A DNA stretch of 64,000 nt from Rallus limicola (GCA_022605955.1 JAKCOZ010000003.1:40450761-40514760); one strand, 5' to 3'. Shown: positions 24,721-35,270, counted from the first letter of the stretch. A program made the numbers and translations. Notes: generated from the sequence alone by a model not told the origin.

Positions 24721-25239
24721 TGGTTTGGGACATCAGGAAGACCTGAGCTGTCTGCCCTCTATTGATCCTATGTTTCCAGTATGCCTTCCTAGATAGAAAG
24801 TGAGACAGACTCAGGCATATCATCTCCATTCTGCACACTGCATATTCATTCAACATGGCACAGAAAGTCCAGGTTGGTTTAGAATTAACTCAATCTTTCT
24901 CTTTTTTTCTTCTGTGCTTTAGGCAAACTTCTAAAGCTTGAAGATTTGGAGACACAGCACGGTGGTTTCTGCACAGCTCAGGCTCATAAATAGAACCGTG
25001 TATAGATAGATACTATTACATTGCCTAACTTTATTTTTTTAGTTATCTCATTGAAAGTAACACTTTGAGGCTTTTGCTGTGATTAAGACTACAGGTTGTT
25101 GCAATTTTTTCCTTTATTTTTTTTCTTTCCCTATTTGGAAAACTATAACTTAGCAACTTTTATTTACCAATATTTACCAATATTTTTTACCAATAATTAG
25201 TCTGTTCTGCTTTCCCTAGGTCTGAGAGATCCAATACCT
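24721..25239. other. AT-rich DNA, no gene seen
   Basis: Nothing recognised on either strand. Confidence 0.4.
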
Positions 25240-25611
25240 ACTGGCTCCAAAATAGACCCACTGCTGACCAAGGCTGAGTCAATCAACAACAGTGATGTGT
25301 GCCAACACATTTCAGAAGTTAAAAAGCCACCAATATACTCACGTGATCTTTTGCCACCAGAAAGAAGTGAGAAACTTTGTATACACCGAAGTCAGTAAAG
25401 AAAGAGGGGAGGAGGCATTCCAGGCACCCTGGGAAGGATTCCCCTGCAGCCTGTAGAGAAGATTGTCCCCCTACAGTCCATGAAGGGTGATGGTAAGTAG
25501 AGATTCCTCCTGCAGCCCTTGGAGGGCCACACAGTGGAGCAGTGGAGACACCTGGAGGGTGCTGTGACCCTGTGGGAAGCCCATACTGGAGCAGACTCCT
25601 GGAAGGACAGT
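25240..25611 (+). mobile_element. ERVL-type LTR (family D), partial
   Basis: Matches the middle of the family in sense orientation: GGCTCCAAAATAGACCCACTG near 25232, CCAAGGCTGAGTCAATCA near 25268, GCCACCAGAAAGAAGTGAG near 25355, the CCTGCAGCC modules and GACCCTGTGGGAAGCCCA near 25565. It stops abruptly at 25611, where the sequence switches to an inverted piece of the same family. Confidence 0.7.
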
Positions 25612-25730
25612 TGCAAAAAAGTTACATTAATCTCTCAGCAGTTTCTTAGTGTGTGGAAGGGAACACCATTTTCTCTACAAGCTGCTTTGTCGCTCTCCCC
25701 CACCTAAACCTTGCCACACAATCCCAAAAC
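25612..25730 (-). mobile_element. ERVL-type LTR (family D), inverted 5'-end piece
   Basis: On the minus strand it starts TGTTTTGGGATTGTGTGGCA, like the 5' end of the copy at 40544 (TGTTGTGGGTTTGTGTGGC). It is fused head-on to the plus-strand LTR piece ending at 25611. Its outer end abuts the tRNA-like sequence at 25731 exactly. This is not the arrangement of an ordinary provirus. Confidence 0.6.
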
Positions 25731-25806
25731 AGGCATTTAATGTGAGGCTTGAAACCAGGACCTTGGGATTAAGAGTCTCATGCTCTACTAATTGAGCTCA
25801 AGTCCC
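25731..25806 (-). pseudogene. tRNA-Lys(CUU)-like sequence, full length
   Basis: On the minus strand it follows tRNA-Lys(CTT) from end to end without gaps: AGCTCAATTAGTAGAGCATG for the D arm, GACTCTTAATCCC for the anticodon arm (anticodon CTT), and GGTTTCAAGCC for the T loop. Differences are mostly C-to-T and G-to-A changes, typical of CpG decay. The acceptor stem no longer pairs, so it is not a working gene. Its 3' end sits at an LTR boundary and the plus strand reads as an extended tRNA-Lys primer-binding site (GGCATTTAATGTGAGGC), so it may derive from a reverse-transcribed tRNA primer rather than a tRNA gene. Confidence 0.72.
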
Positions 25807-25814
25807 AATGGATG

Positions 25815-26260
25815 TGATCAATAAAGTAGAAGCTATGTCTCCACCAACCAAGAAAAAAGAAACAATTTTTTTGTAGGCATTATGGGTTTCTAGTGAATGC
25901 ATATTGCAAATTTCAGTCTTATTGTAAGCCCTGTCTACCATGCAACCGGAAGAAAGAATAACTTCCTATTTGTCATTGAGCAGCAACAAACTTTTGAAGA
26001 AAACAAACAGGAAATCATCCGCGCAGTAGTCCTTAGGCCCTTCTAGGTGGACCAGATGTCAAAATCGTGTGCTACAATACAGCAGGGGAGAATGGATCTA
26101 CCTGGAGTCTCTGGCAGAAAGCACATGGGGAGACTCCAGGTCAGTCCTTGAGGTTTCAGTGTGAGGGTGCAGAGCATACAAATTCCACCACACTCAAACT
26201 GAAAAGGAAATACTGGGACCATATGAAGGTGTTTAATCTACTTAAGAAGTGATAGGTACT
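25815..26260 (+). pseudogene. ERVL pol remnant (reverse transcriptase to RNase H region)
   Basis: Short colinear matches to ERVL-type pol appear in different frames: INKVEAMSPP-like residues near 25820, VGIMGF-like codons near 25875, then an open stretch at 26067-26252 with AGENGSTWSLWQKAHGETPG. That last motif is typical of the segment between reverse transcriptase and RNase H in ERVL elements. Stops and frameshifts separate the pieces, gag and most of pol are gone, and the copy is dead. It lies in plus orientation between LTR pieces of the same orientation, fitting a collapsed plus-strand provirus. Confidence 0.65.
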
Positions 26261-26344
26261 AAAGCACAGCTGCTCCTGGCACCCTGATTGACATAGTTGG
26301 GGTCTACACATCATGCAACTGATAGTACATGGATTGGGGTGGTT

Positions 26345-26524
26345 TTTTTAATTCCATGTTGAGTCCGTTTTGCCCATAATGCTGATTGCAGAATGATCTC
26401 TCCCTGTTCTTATCTCAAGTCCTGAGCCTCTCAATATATGTTTTCTCCCTTGCCCAGCTGGAAAGGGGAGTGATAGAGCAGCTTTGGTGGGCATCTGGCC
26501 ACCAGCCAGGGCAAAATCACCACA
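26345..26524 (+). mobile_element. ERVL-type LTR (family D), 3' end only
   Basis: Holds the last 180 bases of the family: CCATGTTGAGTCCGTTTTGCC, ATGATCTCTCCCTGTTCTTA, CAGCTGGAAAGGGGAGTGAT and the end CAAAATCACCACA at 26524. It corresponds to the R-U5 side of a plus-strand LTR and could be the remains of the 3' LTR of the provirus at 25240-26260, with U3 deleted. Confidence 0.72.
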
Positions 26525-26559
26525 GCACTCTACACTAGAGGTGTTTCCACAGTCAAAAA

Positions 26560-27190
26560 AGTGTATTGCTTGCATCATGACTACACTCACAAGGAAGAAA
26601 AGAATAGTTATATTGCTATTGATGACTCCCTCCTGAGGGGAACAGAGGACTCAATATGTTGGGCACACCCTCCCCACAGGAAAGTCTGCTATCTTCTTGA
26701 GCCTGAGTTAAGGATATCACCTGGAAACTTTAGACAGACAAGGAAGAAGGGGAGGTGGTGCTACCTTCTATATTAAAAGGTTAGAGTGTGAAGAGCTGTC
26801 CTTAGAGAATTGCCAAGAAGAAGCTTAAAGTTTGTGGGTAAGAATTAGAGATTGAGGCAGCAAGGGGAACAATGTGATTGGTGTCTACTACAGGGCACTT
26901 GACCACAGGGAGGCTACAGATGAAGAATTCCTGCTTCAACAACAGGAGCCAGGGTGCTCAAACGCTCTTGTCCTGTTACAAGGGATTTCAGCCACCCTGA
27001 CATCTGCTGGAAAAGCAATATAGCAAGCTGTAAAAAAATCCAGGAGTTTCCTGGAGTGCCTCAACAGTAAGTCAGGAAATAGACCTATTTGTGGGGATAT
27101 GGTACTGGACCTGATAGTCACCAATGCTTAAATGGCCTAGTTTAAGCAGGATCAGTTATCCTAGAAAGAATATAGGGGTGCTTCCCAATT
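26560..27190 (+). mobile_element. CR1 LINE, endonuclease-domain fragment
   Basis: Frames match CR1 endonuclease: GVYYRPLDHREATDE near 26880, ALVLLQGISATLTSA-like (family ALVLMGDFNHPDICW) near 26960, SRSFLECLNS near 27045 and MVLDLIVTNA near 27100. Stops and frameshifts are many. It starts just beyond the LTR end at 26524. Confidence 0.72.
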
Positions 27191-27552
27191 ATGAAAGGAT
27201 CAGGTCAGGATCATGAGTATTTGCATCTCAGTGTATCATAGCACACAAGGATGCATTTTGACATTATGACCAGAACAGGCAGAACAGGCAATCAACTCTC
27301 TAACAATTCACACACATCACCTTAATTTTTTTTCCCTTGGCTCCTTTTCCTCAAGTATAAAAATCTCACTAATAGAATTGACATTTAAGTTTTAAGTCCT
27401 TGTCCTTCTGACACTTTCTAACAACAGAACACCATAATGTCCCTCGATGAACTATTTTTATATTCTTTTGGGGTTAACTCACGAGGTGTCATCACCATGA
27501 GCAAAATCCTGCTGTTTCAGTCTAGTATAGAGTGTGGTCTAAACAGTGACTG
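27191..27552. other. Intergenic, no gene seen
   Basis: Nothing recognised on either strand. Confidence 0.4.
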
Positions 27553-27962
27553 TATGTTCTCATAAATTAAGACAGAAAGTGTCAAGTACCTTTATTTGGA
27601 TCACAACAAGCATACAAAAGAAGGAAGGGGGGAGAAAGATAAAATTGTTGAAGAGTGAGGGAGAGAGCACATAGCCACAGCTCTGTGTCGTTCCATTGCT
27701 AGATGCCTTCTGATCCAGTGGGGTGGAGATTTTTCATATTGCAATAGCTATTCATGTTCATTGAGGATTCACACCTTCTAGTCTTTGTTAGTCTTGCCTT
27801 TTAACAGTGTTGCCTCATTCAATAGTCATTAACTCCTTAGCATAGACACACCTTCCACCTGATGTTGGGATACATACCTAGTACGGCCTCACAAAGGTTG
27901 TTGTGAACATTTCTAAATACTTTGAGGATACAACACAGCATGAAACTGTGTTATGGTGTTAC
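27553..27962 (-). mobile_element. Possible LTR, unclassified
   Basis: The plus strand starts TGTATGTTCTCATAAATTAAG and ends GGTGTTACA. The minus strand has an AATAAAGGTACTTGACAC polyadenylation-type signal about 30 bases from one end, as in LTR R regions. No target duplication and no second copy were found, so this is weak. Confidence 0.3.
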
Positions 27963-27989
27963 ACCTAGAAGGGCTTCATTAAATGCAAA

Positions 27990-28236
27990 TCAAATTTTAA
28001 ACTAGAGCAAGGCTGGTTTATATTAGACATTATGAAGAAGTGCTTCACTATGAGGGTGGTGAAACACTGGAACAGGTTGCTCAGAGAGGTGGTGGCAGCT
28101 CCAACCCTGGAGCTATTAATGGCACTTGATGGCACTCTAAGCCCCCTGATCAAGTTAAAGGTGTCCCTGCTTACTGCAGGGTGGTTGGACTAAATGATCT
28201 TTAGAGTTCCCTTCCAACCTAACACATTCTATGATC
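27990..28236 (+). mobile_element. CR1 LINE, 3' end
   Basis: Holds the typical end of CR1: GTGGTGAAACACTGGAACAG, GGTTGGACTAAATGATCTTT, CCCTTCCAACCTAACACATT and a final TCTATGATC tail. It is 5'-truncated. Confidence 0.88.
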
Positions 28237-28719
28237 CCATTACTTCAATAAATAGCTGCAGTTTGAAAGGATTTAAAGGAAAAGATTCATTCTCATGGTG
28301 CAGATATGTAAAATAAATTCTATACCATAGTTTCAAAATGAAAAAACTACAAAAGTAAACTGGATATGTTGATAGTACTACAATAAGATGCTTCTCAAAT
28401 GCAATGCTGTATTAGAACAGTTTCCAACACAGCATACTCTCTGACACTATCTGTTGTGTCAGACCTCAAACGTTAAGATAATTTCTAGTATGCAAATGAA
28501 CTACATCCCTGGTAGTTAAGTATATCTAAGGTCTGAGTAATAACTCAGAAAATATACAACTGAATGAGTGTGAGATACTCAGTAACTCCATACTGGAAGA
28601 GTCAAGAAACTAAAACTGCGTGTAAAAGGAGGAATTGATGAGTGGATACACAGACAGAGATAGAAGTTAACCTTGTGGAAAAGGTGAAACAGCAAATTTT
28701 CTGTAGCCAGTTGTGCGCC
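28237..28719. other. AT-rich DNA, no gene seen
   Basis: Nothing recognised on either strand. Confidence 0.4.
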
Positions 28720-29400
28720 CCAAATGGTCAGTGCTTGGTCTGGTCTTATACAATGTATTCTACAATGACTTACATGAGGGTACAGAGTTTCATCCTCAGC
28801 AACTTTGCTGATGGTACAAAACTGGAAGTAGTGGCCAACACACCAGAAAGTTTTGCTGCCATTCAGCAAGATGTGGCCAGGCTAAAAACTTTGGCAGAGA
28901 AGAACAAAATGAAGATCAGCAAGGGGAAGTGCAGGGTCTTGCACCTGAGGAGGAATAACTCCAGGCACGAGTATACACTATATACTGGGCTGCTAGGAAG
29001 CAGCTCTGGAGAGAAGGAACTGGGAGTCCTGGTGGACAGACAACAAGCTCTCTGCAAACCAGCTGTTTGCCCTTGTGGCCAAGAAAGCCAATGGTATCCC
29101 ATTGACTCTGCTATGGTGAGGTCTCATTTTGAGAACTGTGTCTATTTCTGCGCTCCCCAGTTCAAATTCCACAGGGAACTACTGGAGACAGTGCAGTGGG
29201 GGGAATACAAACGTGATTAGTCGACTGGGGCATCTCTCATATGAGGAAAGATGAGAGAGCTGGGTCTGTTTAGCCTGGAAGAAAAGACTGAGATAGGATC
29301 TCATCAACACTTATAAACCTCTAAATGGTGCATGCCAAGAAGATGGGGCTAGAGTCTTCTCAGAGGTGCCCAGTGACACAACAAGGAGGAATGAACACCT
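28720..29400 (+). mobile_element. CR1 LINE, reverse-transcriptase C-terminal fragment
   Basis: Encodes FADGTKL near 28808 (the family's FADDTKLGG block), KGKCRVLHLRRNN near 28922, EKELGVLVD near 29014 and RSHFENCVYFCAPQF near 29120, then FSLEEKTEIGS-like codons after frameshifts. It breaks down after about 29400, where CR1 sequence resumes in the opposite orientation. Confidence 0.85.
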
Positions 29401-29439
29401 AAATTTCCAACCCCTCTTTCCATAAACAGGGACACACTC

Positions 29440-29825
29440 CTAGACCAGGTTGCCCAAAACCCAATCTAGCCTGGCCTTGAACACTGCCAGCAAGGAGTTA
29501 TGTACAACTTATCTGGACTCCTTATTCCAATGCCATGTCATCCTCATAGAGTGAAATTTCTTCCTAATACCTACATTTAACTTTTTTGAGTTTAAAGTCA
29601 TTAACCCTTCCCCTACCATGTCCTTGTAAACAGTCCACCTCTATCTTTCCTTTAGCTCCCCTTCAGATACTGGAACACCATATTGCTATAATGTCTACCA
29701 GACCTTCAGTTCTCAAGGCTGAAAAACCCATCTTAACCTGCCTTCATAGGAGAGGTGCTTCAGCCCTCTGACCATCATTGTGGCTCTCCTCTGGACTCAC
29801 TCCAATAGCTTCATGTCTTTCTTGT
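29440..29825 (-). mobile_element. CR1 LINE, 3' part
   Basis: Runs opposite to the fragment before it: GACCAGGTTGCCCAAAACCC, GCCTTGAACACTGCCAGCAA, GTGAAATTTCTTCCTAATAC, CATAGGAGAGGTGCTTCAGC and GGCTCTCCTCTGGACTCAC are all complements of the CR1 3' region. The extreme 3' tail is missing. Confidence 0.8.
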
Positions 29826-30168
29826 ACTGATCTTACTCTGCACTAAACAAATTTATGTATAATTTGAGTAACACTACTCTTATTCTGATACCCATTTTTT
29901 GGTTTACAGAAAGATTTCTTTTCTTTGAAGCTGAGTGCCATCTGTCAGCCTGTGATCAAGCTTGAGAGAATACCTATGCTAAAATGAGTACAGTGTAACC
30001 ATATTCTGTTTTCTTCCTTCCTGATTTTTACACCTTCACAAGGTTAAAAATTAAGCCAGTGAGTTGAATGATTATAGAATCCAAGGGGTTTGTAATAAAC
30101 ATTCCTTTGTAGTGAAGGCAACAAACACATGCAGCAACACCAGCTATTCTATTATTCTGTGATGATGT
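29826..30168. other. AT-rich spacer, no gene seen
   Basis: Nothing recognised on either strand. Confidence 0.4.
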
Positions 30169-31122
30169 TGTCCTGCTTTCAGCTGGGACAGTTAATTTTC
30201 TCCTAACAGCTAGGACTCTGTATATATACAGAGCCATAGGAGATAGGTGGTATAGATCAGTAGGGCTATTTCCCAGTCTCCTTACAACAAATGACTCTAT
30301 CTGTTACATAGATTTCCCATTGTAGCATACTGTTACCTAAGTTGGCCCTGGCCAAGCTCCTCTCTCACAGGTCTTTTCTGTACCTGGCCATGCATTTGCA
30401 ATGTGTCCACTTGCAAGACTGTAACATAGATGTTACATTTTCACATGAGCACTTCAAAAGCTCATGCTCAATAGTTCCACACCTTAGGCCATCATTCAGT
30501 GGTGCCAGGGACCTCTGTGCTTACTACTAGGGGACCCCTCCTGAGATGCCGAGGTAATAAAAGCCTTTTATCATCTGTGCATGTGTTGTGCCAGGATATT
30601 TGACACTGCTCGTGTCTGTTACACTGTCAGCATGGGTGGAGGCCAGTCCCATGTCACCATCTAGGTTTGACAGTACAGTACAGTGTTTTGAATTTAGGGT
30701 GAGAATAATGTTGATAATACACGGATATTTTATTTGTTGCCATTAAGTGAAGGACTTTTGGCTTTTCAGACTGGCATGACAATGACACAGTGAGAACCAC
30801 CAAGAAGCTGGGAGGGGAGAAAGCCAATGGTAACTCACCCAAACTGGCCACGGGGGTAAGTACGATTTGTCCAGGAAGTGGCATGGCTCAAGAACTAGCT
30901 GAGCATCAGTGTCAGGTTGTGAGTAATTTTGCTGTACATTACTTGTTTGGTATATTATTGTTGTTGTATATTACTCCTATTATTATTTTATGTCCTATTA
31001 AATTGTCTAACTCAACCCATGACGTTTGTCTTCTTTCTCTTTGACTATAACCCCCAACCTCACTGGAAGTGGGTGAGCAGCTGCTCGATTATTTTCAGTG
31101 CCTGTTGAGGTAGATCATGACA
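30169..31122 (+). mobile_element. ERVL-type LTR (family E), interrupted by an insert
   Basis: The two ends belong together. The start TGTCCTGCTTTCAGCTGGGA at 30169 matches the family start. From about 30665 the body resumes with AATGTTGATAATACACGG, CCTATTAAATTGTCTAACTC and CAACCCATGACG, and ends GTAGATCATGACA at 31122. Without the intervening 430 bases the element would be about 520 bp, the length of the copy at 1389-1909. Confidence 0.65.
30231..30664 (+). mobile_element. Insert in the LTR, possibly a second solo LTR
   Basis: About 434 bases unrelated to the host LTR. It has GAGGTAATAAAAGCCTTTTA (about 30552) followed by a GT-rich stretch, resembling the polyadenylation signal and U5 of an alpha- or beta-retroviral type LTR. 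The exact ends and a target duplication could not be found, so the boundaries are estimated from the host LTR. Confidence 0.4.
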
Positions 31123-31800
31123 TATGGGCAACAAATTCTATATACTATATATATTCAAAATCCATATACATTTCTGCACTTACTGGCAGTTGTGGCAGGG
31201 TAAGTACAGAGCTATTCCATCATAATGGAGTTTTTAAGAAATGTAAAGTCTTGACAACGTGCACACAGATGTGTGAAATAAAAGTCTAAGACAAATAAAA
31301 GCAAGTGGAGAAAAGAATGCCTAACCTGGGTCAGTCATGATGCCACTAATGCTTAGCAGGAGAATTCTGGACAACTGATTGCAGAAAAGCTCATCAGAAG
31401 ATTGAAGAGTTGTTACACCAGAGGAACCTTTTGTAATCCTCAAGTGTGACTTATAGCTAAACAGAAGCTCTATGTTTTCATGAATTGATTGTTGCTGAAT
31501 AATGGCAGTGTACAAGGAGATACCAGGCTCTCATGTTTAGATACCCTGAGAGAGATGATGTGATGTATTTGGTTTCATGAGCTTTTTAAGAGGACATCAT
31601 TGATTTAATTTGTCTTGCTTTACCTTTGAATGATAGTTCCTTACTGTAGCCTTGAGTGCTGGACTGAAAAGTCTCTGTTGACTATATTTATGCTAGTTAT
31701 TAAAGGATCTAAAGATGTGATAAAATAAGTAGTTGGAACTTACCTTTCCACTTACCTCTAAATAATAGAGGTAATAATATAATAAATAATATAGTTACTA
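31123..31800. other. AT-rich DNA, no gene seen
   Basis: Nothing recognised on either strand. Confidence 0.4.
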
Positions 31801-33173
31801 TCCCAGTAACTATAGGCCAGTCAGCCTCACTTCTGTCCCTGGAAAGGTGATGGAACAGCTTGTTTTGGATGCCATCTCCAAACAACTGGAAGTGAAGAAG
31901 GTCATGAGGAGTAGTCAGCATGGATTCACCAAGGGGAGATCGTGCTTGACTAATCTCATAGCCTTCTATGATGTCATCACCAACTGGGTGGATGAAGGGA
32001 GAGTAGTGGATGTCATCTACCTTGACTTTAGCAAAGCTTTTGATACTGTCTCCCATGTCATCCTGATAGAGAAGCTGAGAGAACAAGGGATAGATAAGCG
32101 GACAGTGAGGTGGGTTGAGAACTGGCTGTCGGACCGGGCTCAGAGGGTCGTGATCAATGTAGTAGAATCTGACTGGAGGCCTGTGACTAGTGGTGGTCCC
32201 CAGGGCTCGGTGTTGGGTCCAGTCCTGTTTAATATCTTCATTGACAACCTTGATGAGGGAATTGCATCCACCCTCAGCAAGTACCCAATGACACAAAGCT
32301 GGGAGGAGTGGCTGACACTCAGGAACGCTGCGCTGCCATCCAGCGAGACCTGGACAGGCTGGAGAGCTGGGCTGGGAAAAATCTAATGAAGTTCAACAAG
32401 AGCAAGTGTAAAGTCTTGCACCTGGGGAGGAACAACCGACTGTATCAGTACAGGCTGGGGGATGACCTGCTGGAGAAAAGCTCTGTGGAGAAGGACCTGG
32501 GGGTCCTGGTTGATGACAGGTTGGCCATGAGCCAGCAGTGTGCACTGGTGGCTAAAAGAGCCAATGGGATCCTGGGATGCATCAGGAAGAGTGTGTCCAG
32601 CAGGTCGAAGGAAGTGATCCTCCCCCTCTACTCTGCGTTGGTCAGGCCCCACCTGGAGTACTGTGTCCAGTTCTGGGCTCCCTGGTATAAAAAAGACAGG
32701 GACCTTCTGGAGAGAGTCCAGAGAAGGGCAACGAAGATGATTAGGGGCCTGGAACATCTCCCCTATGAGGAAAGGCTGAGTGAGCTGGGTCTGTTCAGCC
32801 TGGAGAAAAGAAGACTTAGGGGGGACCTAATTAGTGTTTATAAATATCTTAGACTTGGGATGCAGGGGGAATTGTCCAGCCCATTTTCAGTGGTCTGTGG
32901 GGACAGGACTAGGGGCAATGGCTGTAAGCTGGAGCATAGGAAGTTCCGCACCAACATGTGGATGAACTTTTTCACAGTGAGGGTGAGGGAGCAGTGGAAT
33001 AGGCTGCCCAGGGAGGTGGTGGAGTCTCCTTCTCTGGAGATATTCAAGGCTCGTCTGGATGCCTATCTATGCAATATGAGATAGGGAGCCTGCTTTGGCA
33101 GGGGGGTTGGACCCGATGATCTCTTGAGGTCCCTTCCAACCCCTAAGATTCTGTGATTCTGTGATTCTGTGAT
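31801..33173 (+). mobile_element. CR1 LINE, reverse transcriptase to complete 3' end
   Basis: Starts in the reverse transcriptase ([17 protein letters not shown] block at about 31805), then [12 protein letters not shown] near 31924, [17 protein letters not shown] near 32007, [17 protein letters not shown] near 32191, and a long open stretch 32308-33084 to the C-terminus (KLGMQ-, [13 protein letters not shown]). The catalytic FADD box is broken by a frameshift near 32285. It ends with three copies of ATTCTGTG (33148-33171), the CR1 target-tail repeat. It is the best preserved CR1 frame in the window and is near-identical in places to the inverted copy at 19566. Confidence 0.93.
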
Positions 33174-33414
33174 AGGCAAGAAGAGAGGGTAATGCACATA
33201 CATTTGTGAGTGAGAGAAGGAGTACCCAGCAGTTGATTTGTAGCTTCATTTCTAATGAGGCAAATCGAGATCCCGGGTTACTTATTTTGCAGTTTAGCTT
33301 TCTTCTCTAATTTTTTGTCATCAATAAACAGCTTTCTTTGTCTTGTTTATACATAGGACAGTAAGAACTACATACACAATTTTGAAAACTAAGTCTCCTT
33401 CAGGTTAACTTCAC
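33174..33414. other. Short spacer, no gene seen
   Basis: Nothing recognised. Confidence 0.4.
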
Positions 33415-33590
33415 CTTTTCCACCATGGGTTTTCAGTGGCCATCAGGTGGAATCTTTACTCCCCATCATCTTCCACGGGCTGTGGTGGGACAACATGCTT
33501 CACCTACTCTTCTCATGCTGCAGGGAAATCTCCCCTACAGTGCCTGGAGTGCCTCTTTCAGCTCCTTCTTCACTGACCTTGATGTCTGAA
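33415..33590 (-). mobile_element. ERVL-type LTR (family D) fragment
   Basis: The plus strand shows CCACCATGGGTTTTCAGTGG, CCACGGGCTGTGGTGGGACA, GCCTGGAGTGCCTCTTTC and TCACTGACCTTGATGTCTG, the same antisense blocks as in the LTR at 4062-5151. No ends are present. Confidence 0.6.
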
Positions 33591-33591
33591 A

Positions 33592-34325
33592 AGACTCCCT
33601 GAAGAGCTGGAAGTTTGCTTTTCTAAAATTGAGTGTCCTAACTACACTCCTCGGCTGTCCCATTTGCCTCTGGACCTTGAGCTCTACCAATGTGTGATTG
33701 CTCTAGCCCAGCCTGCCTCCAACCTTAATGTCACTGACAAGCTCACACACATCGGTGACCATCAGGTCTAATATTGCATCCCCTTGAGTACAGGTGTCTA
33801 TTAACCCGGGCTAAGAAGTTATTTTTTATGCACTCTAGGTTTGGAGTCCCCTGGATTGCCTACAGCCCGCTGTGCTTCTTTCCCAATAGGTGTCAGTGTG
33901 GTTGAAGTGTCAGTGTGGTTGAAGTGTCAGTGTGGTTGAAGTGTCTGTCCCCCTCCACCCATCCCACCACCCCCAACATTCCTTCCCGTAGGACAGGAGT
34001 TTTCCAGCATCAAGCTGCCTGTAGTTGGAGGAAGAAGGCTTCATATGAGGGCTCCCCTTGATCAGGTGGCTTGTAGTAGACACCAACCACAATGCTACCT
34101 TTGTTGCCTCAGTCTCTTATTTTGACCCATAAGCTTTTGACCTGTTTGTGGCTATTCTTCAGGGACAGTTCTTCACACTATCCATTTTCTGGTTTACAGG
34201 GCAATGTTACTGCCTCTCCTTCCCAACCTGTCTCTGCTGAACAGACATATCAACTAATGTCACACATTGGTAGCCATCAGTCATGGATTCATCCCACCAA
34301 GTTTCAGTAATGGTAATGAGGTCAT
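33592..34325 (-). mobile_element. CR1 LINE, endonuclease-domain fragment
   Basis: Read on the minus strand it has codons like ITITETWWDESMTDGYQC near 34300, GVYYKPPDQGEPSYEAFF near 34060, and LECIKNNFLARVN near 33820, which are CR1 endonuclease blocks. Frames are broken. It contains a local 17-bp triplication at 33890-33940 not seen in the other CR1 copies here. Confidence 0.8.
33890..33940 (+). repeat. Minisatellite, 17 bp x 3
   Basis: Three perfect tandem copies of GTGTCAGTGTGGTTGAA, followed by a partial GTGTC. It lies inside the CR1 fragment. Perfect identity means a recent local expansion. Confidence 0.95.
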
Positions 34326-34330
34326 AGGTC

Positions 34331-34359
34331 TGTGTGTGTGTGTGTTTGTGTGTGTGTGT
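34331..34359 (+). repeat. (TG)n microsatellite
   Basis: TG repeats with a single TTT interruption over 29 bases, at the edge of the CR1 fragment. Confidence 0.95.
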
Positions 34360-34456
34360 ATGTACCTACATATCACAGATTGGAAATGTGATAGTGATAA
34401 ATTGGCAGAGTAGGATCTGGGTATGATGCAAATAGCATTGAACAAAAGGTGAATAA

Positions 34457-34580
34457 TGTGGTGGGTTCATTTTAACCAAATGCTGGAAGGGGACACAACC
34501 AGGACAGAAGGCTGTATAGACAAAAGTAGACAAAACCGAATTCCATACCTCATCCCTCCCTTCAAATACCCTTCAAAAAC
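34457..34580 (+). mobile_element. Possible ERVL-type LTR (family E) fragment
   Basis: Starts TGTGGTGGGTTCATTTT, then GCTGGAAGGGGACACAACCA and CCGAATTCCATACCTCATCC, which follow the U3 part of family E in order. The rest of the LTR is missing. Confidence 0.4.
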
Positions 34581-35147
34581 CAGAGTACCTAAAGTCTGGT
34601 CTTCAAAATCCATGCCAGTAGGTCCTCTGACAGTTTTTCCTCATGCTGCCAAAGAGTATAAACCCAAACATTTCATGATCATTGGCGCCAAGATGTCCAC
34701 CACTCATCAACTATCCACGGGACCATCTTTCATGGGTAATGTGAGGAGACAAACAACAGATCTGAAGATTGTACTAGGCTAGAAGTTTTCTGTTAATGTC
34801 TTTAACTTAAGCCCCAGGAGTCAGCAAATGTAAAAGGCAAGTCTGTCATCAGACTCAGCTGTCAGTCTGCCCCCCCTCAGAAGTGACTTATCTATGAAAA
34901 CAATCCATCATTTTTTTCTTCATGGTGGTGGTCATGATGATGGGGATAGTCTGACCTGACCTCGGTGAGTCATTTGTTATTTCTAAGTATTCAAGTAGAA
35001 GGTTACCTACTGTCCTGAGCAAAGTTTTGTTTCAATTAATTTCTGATATTCAAGTCTCTGTCTTATGCCTTGTAGCCAGAGAGTGTGCAGGATCTCTCTT
35101 ATAATTAGTTTTGGCTAGATATTTACGTTCTAGAAAGAATATCCATG
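34581..35147. other. Intergenic, no gene seen
   Basis: Nothing recognised on either strand. Confidence 0.4.
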
Positions 35148-35270
35148 CAATTAGCATCATGGGCAAAACAGACTCAACACAGAATAAAGGAAAGAAAACT
35201 AATTTATTGCACTACACACAGTGAAACCACAGTGGAATAATGAGGAGTACAAACTGATCTTACGTTTAAG
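35148..35270 (-). mobile_element. ERVL-type LTR (family D) fragment
   Basis: The plus strand has GGGCAAAACAGACTCAACAC, GGAAAGAAAACTAATTTATT and GGAATAATGAGGAG, the same antisense blocks as at 4208-4290 in the complete copy. No ends are present. Confidence 0.6.

Noticed and set aside
31709..32296. A 195-codon minus-strand frame
   Set aside because: It is the antisense of the plus-strand CR1 reverse transcriptase at 31801-33173.
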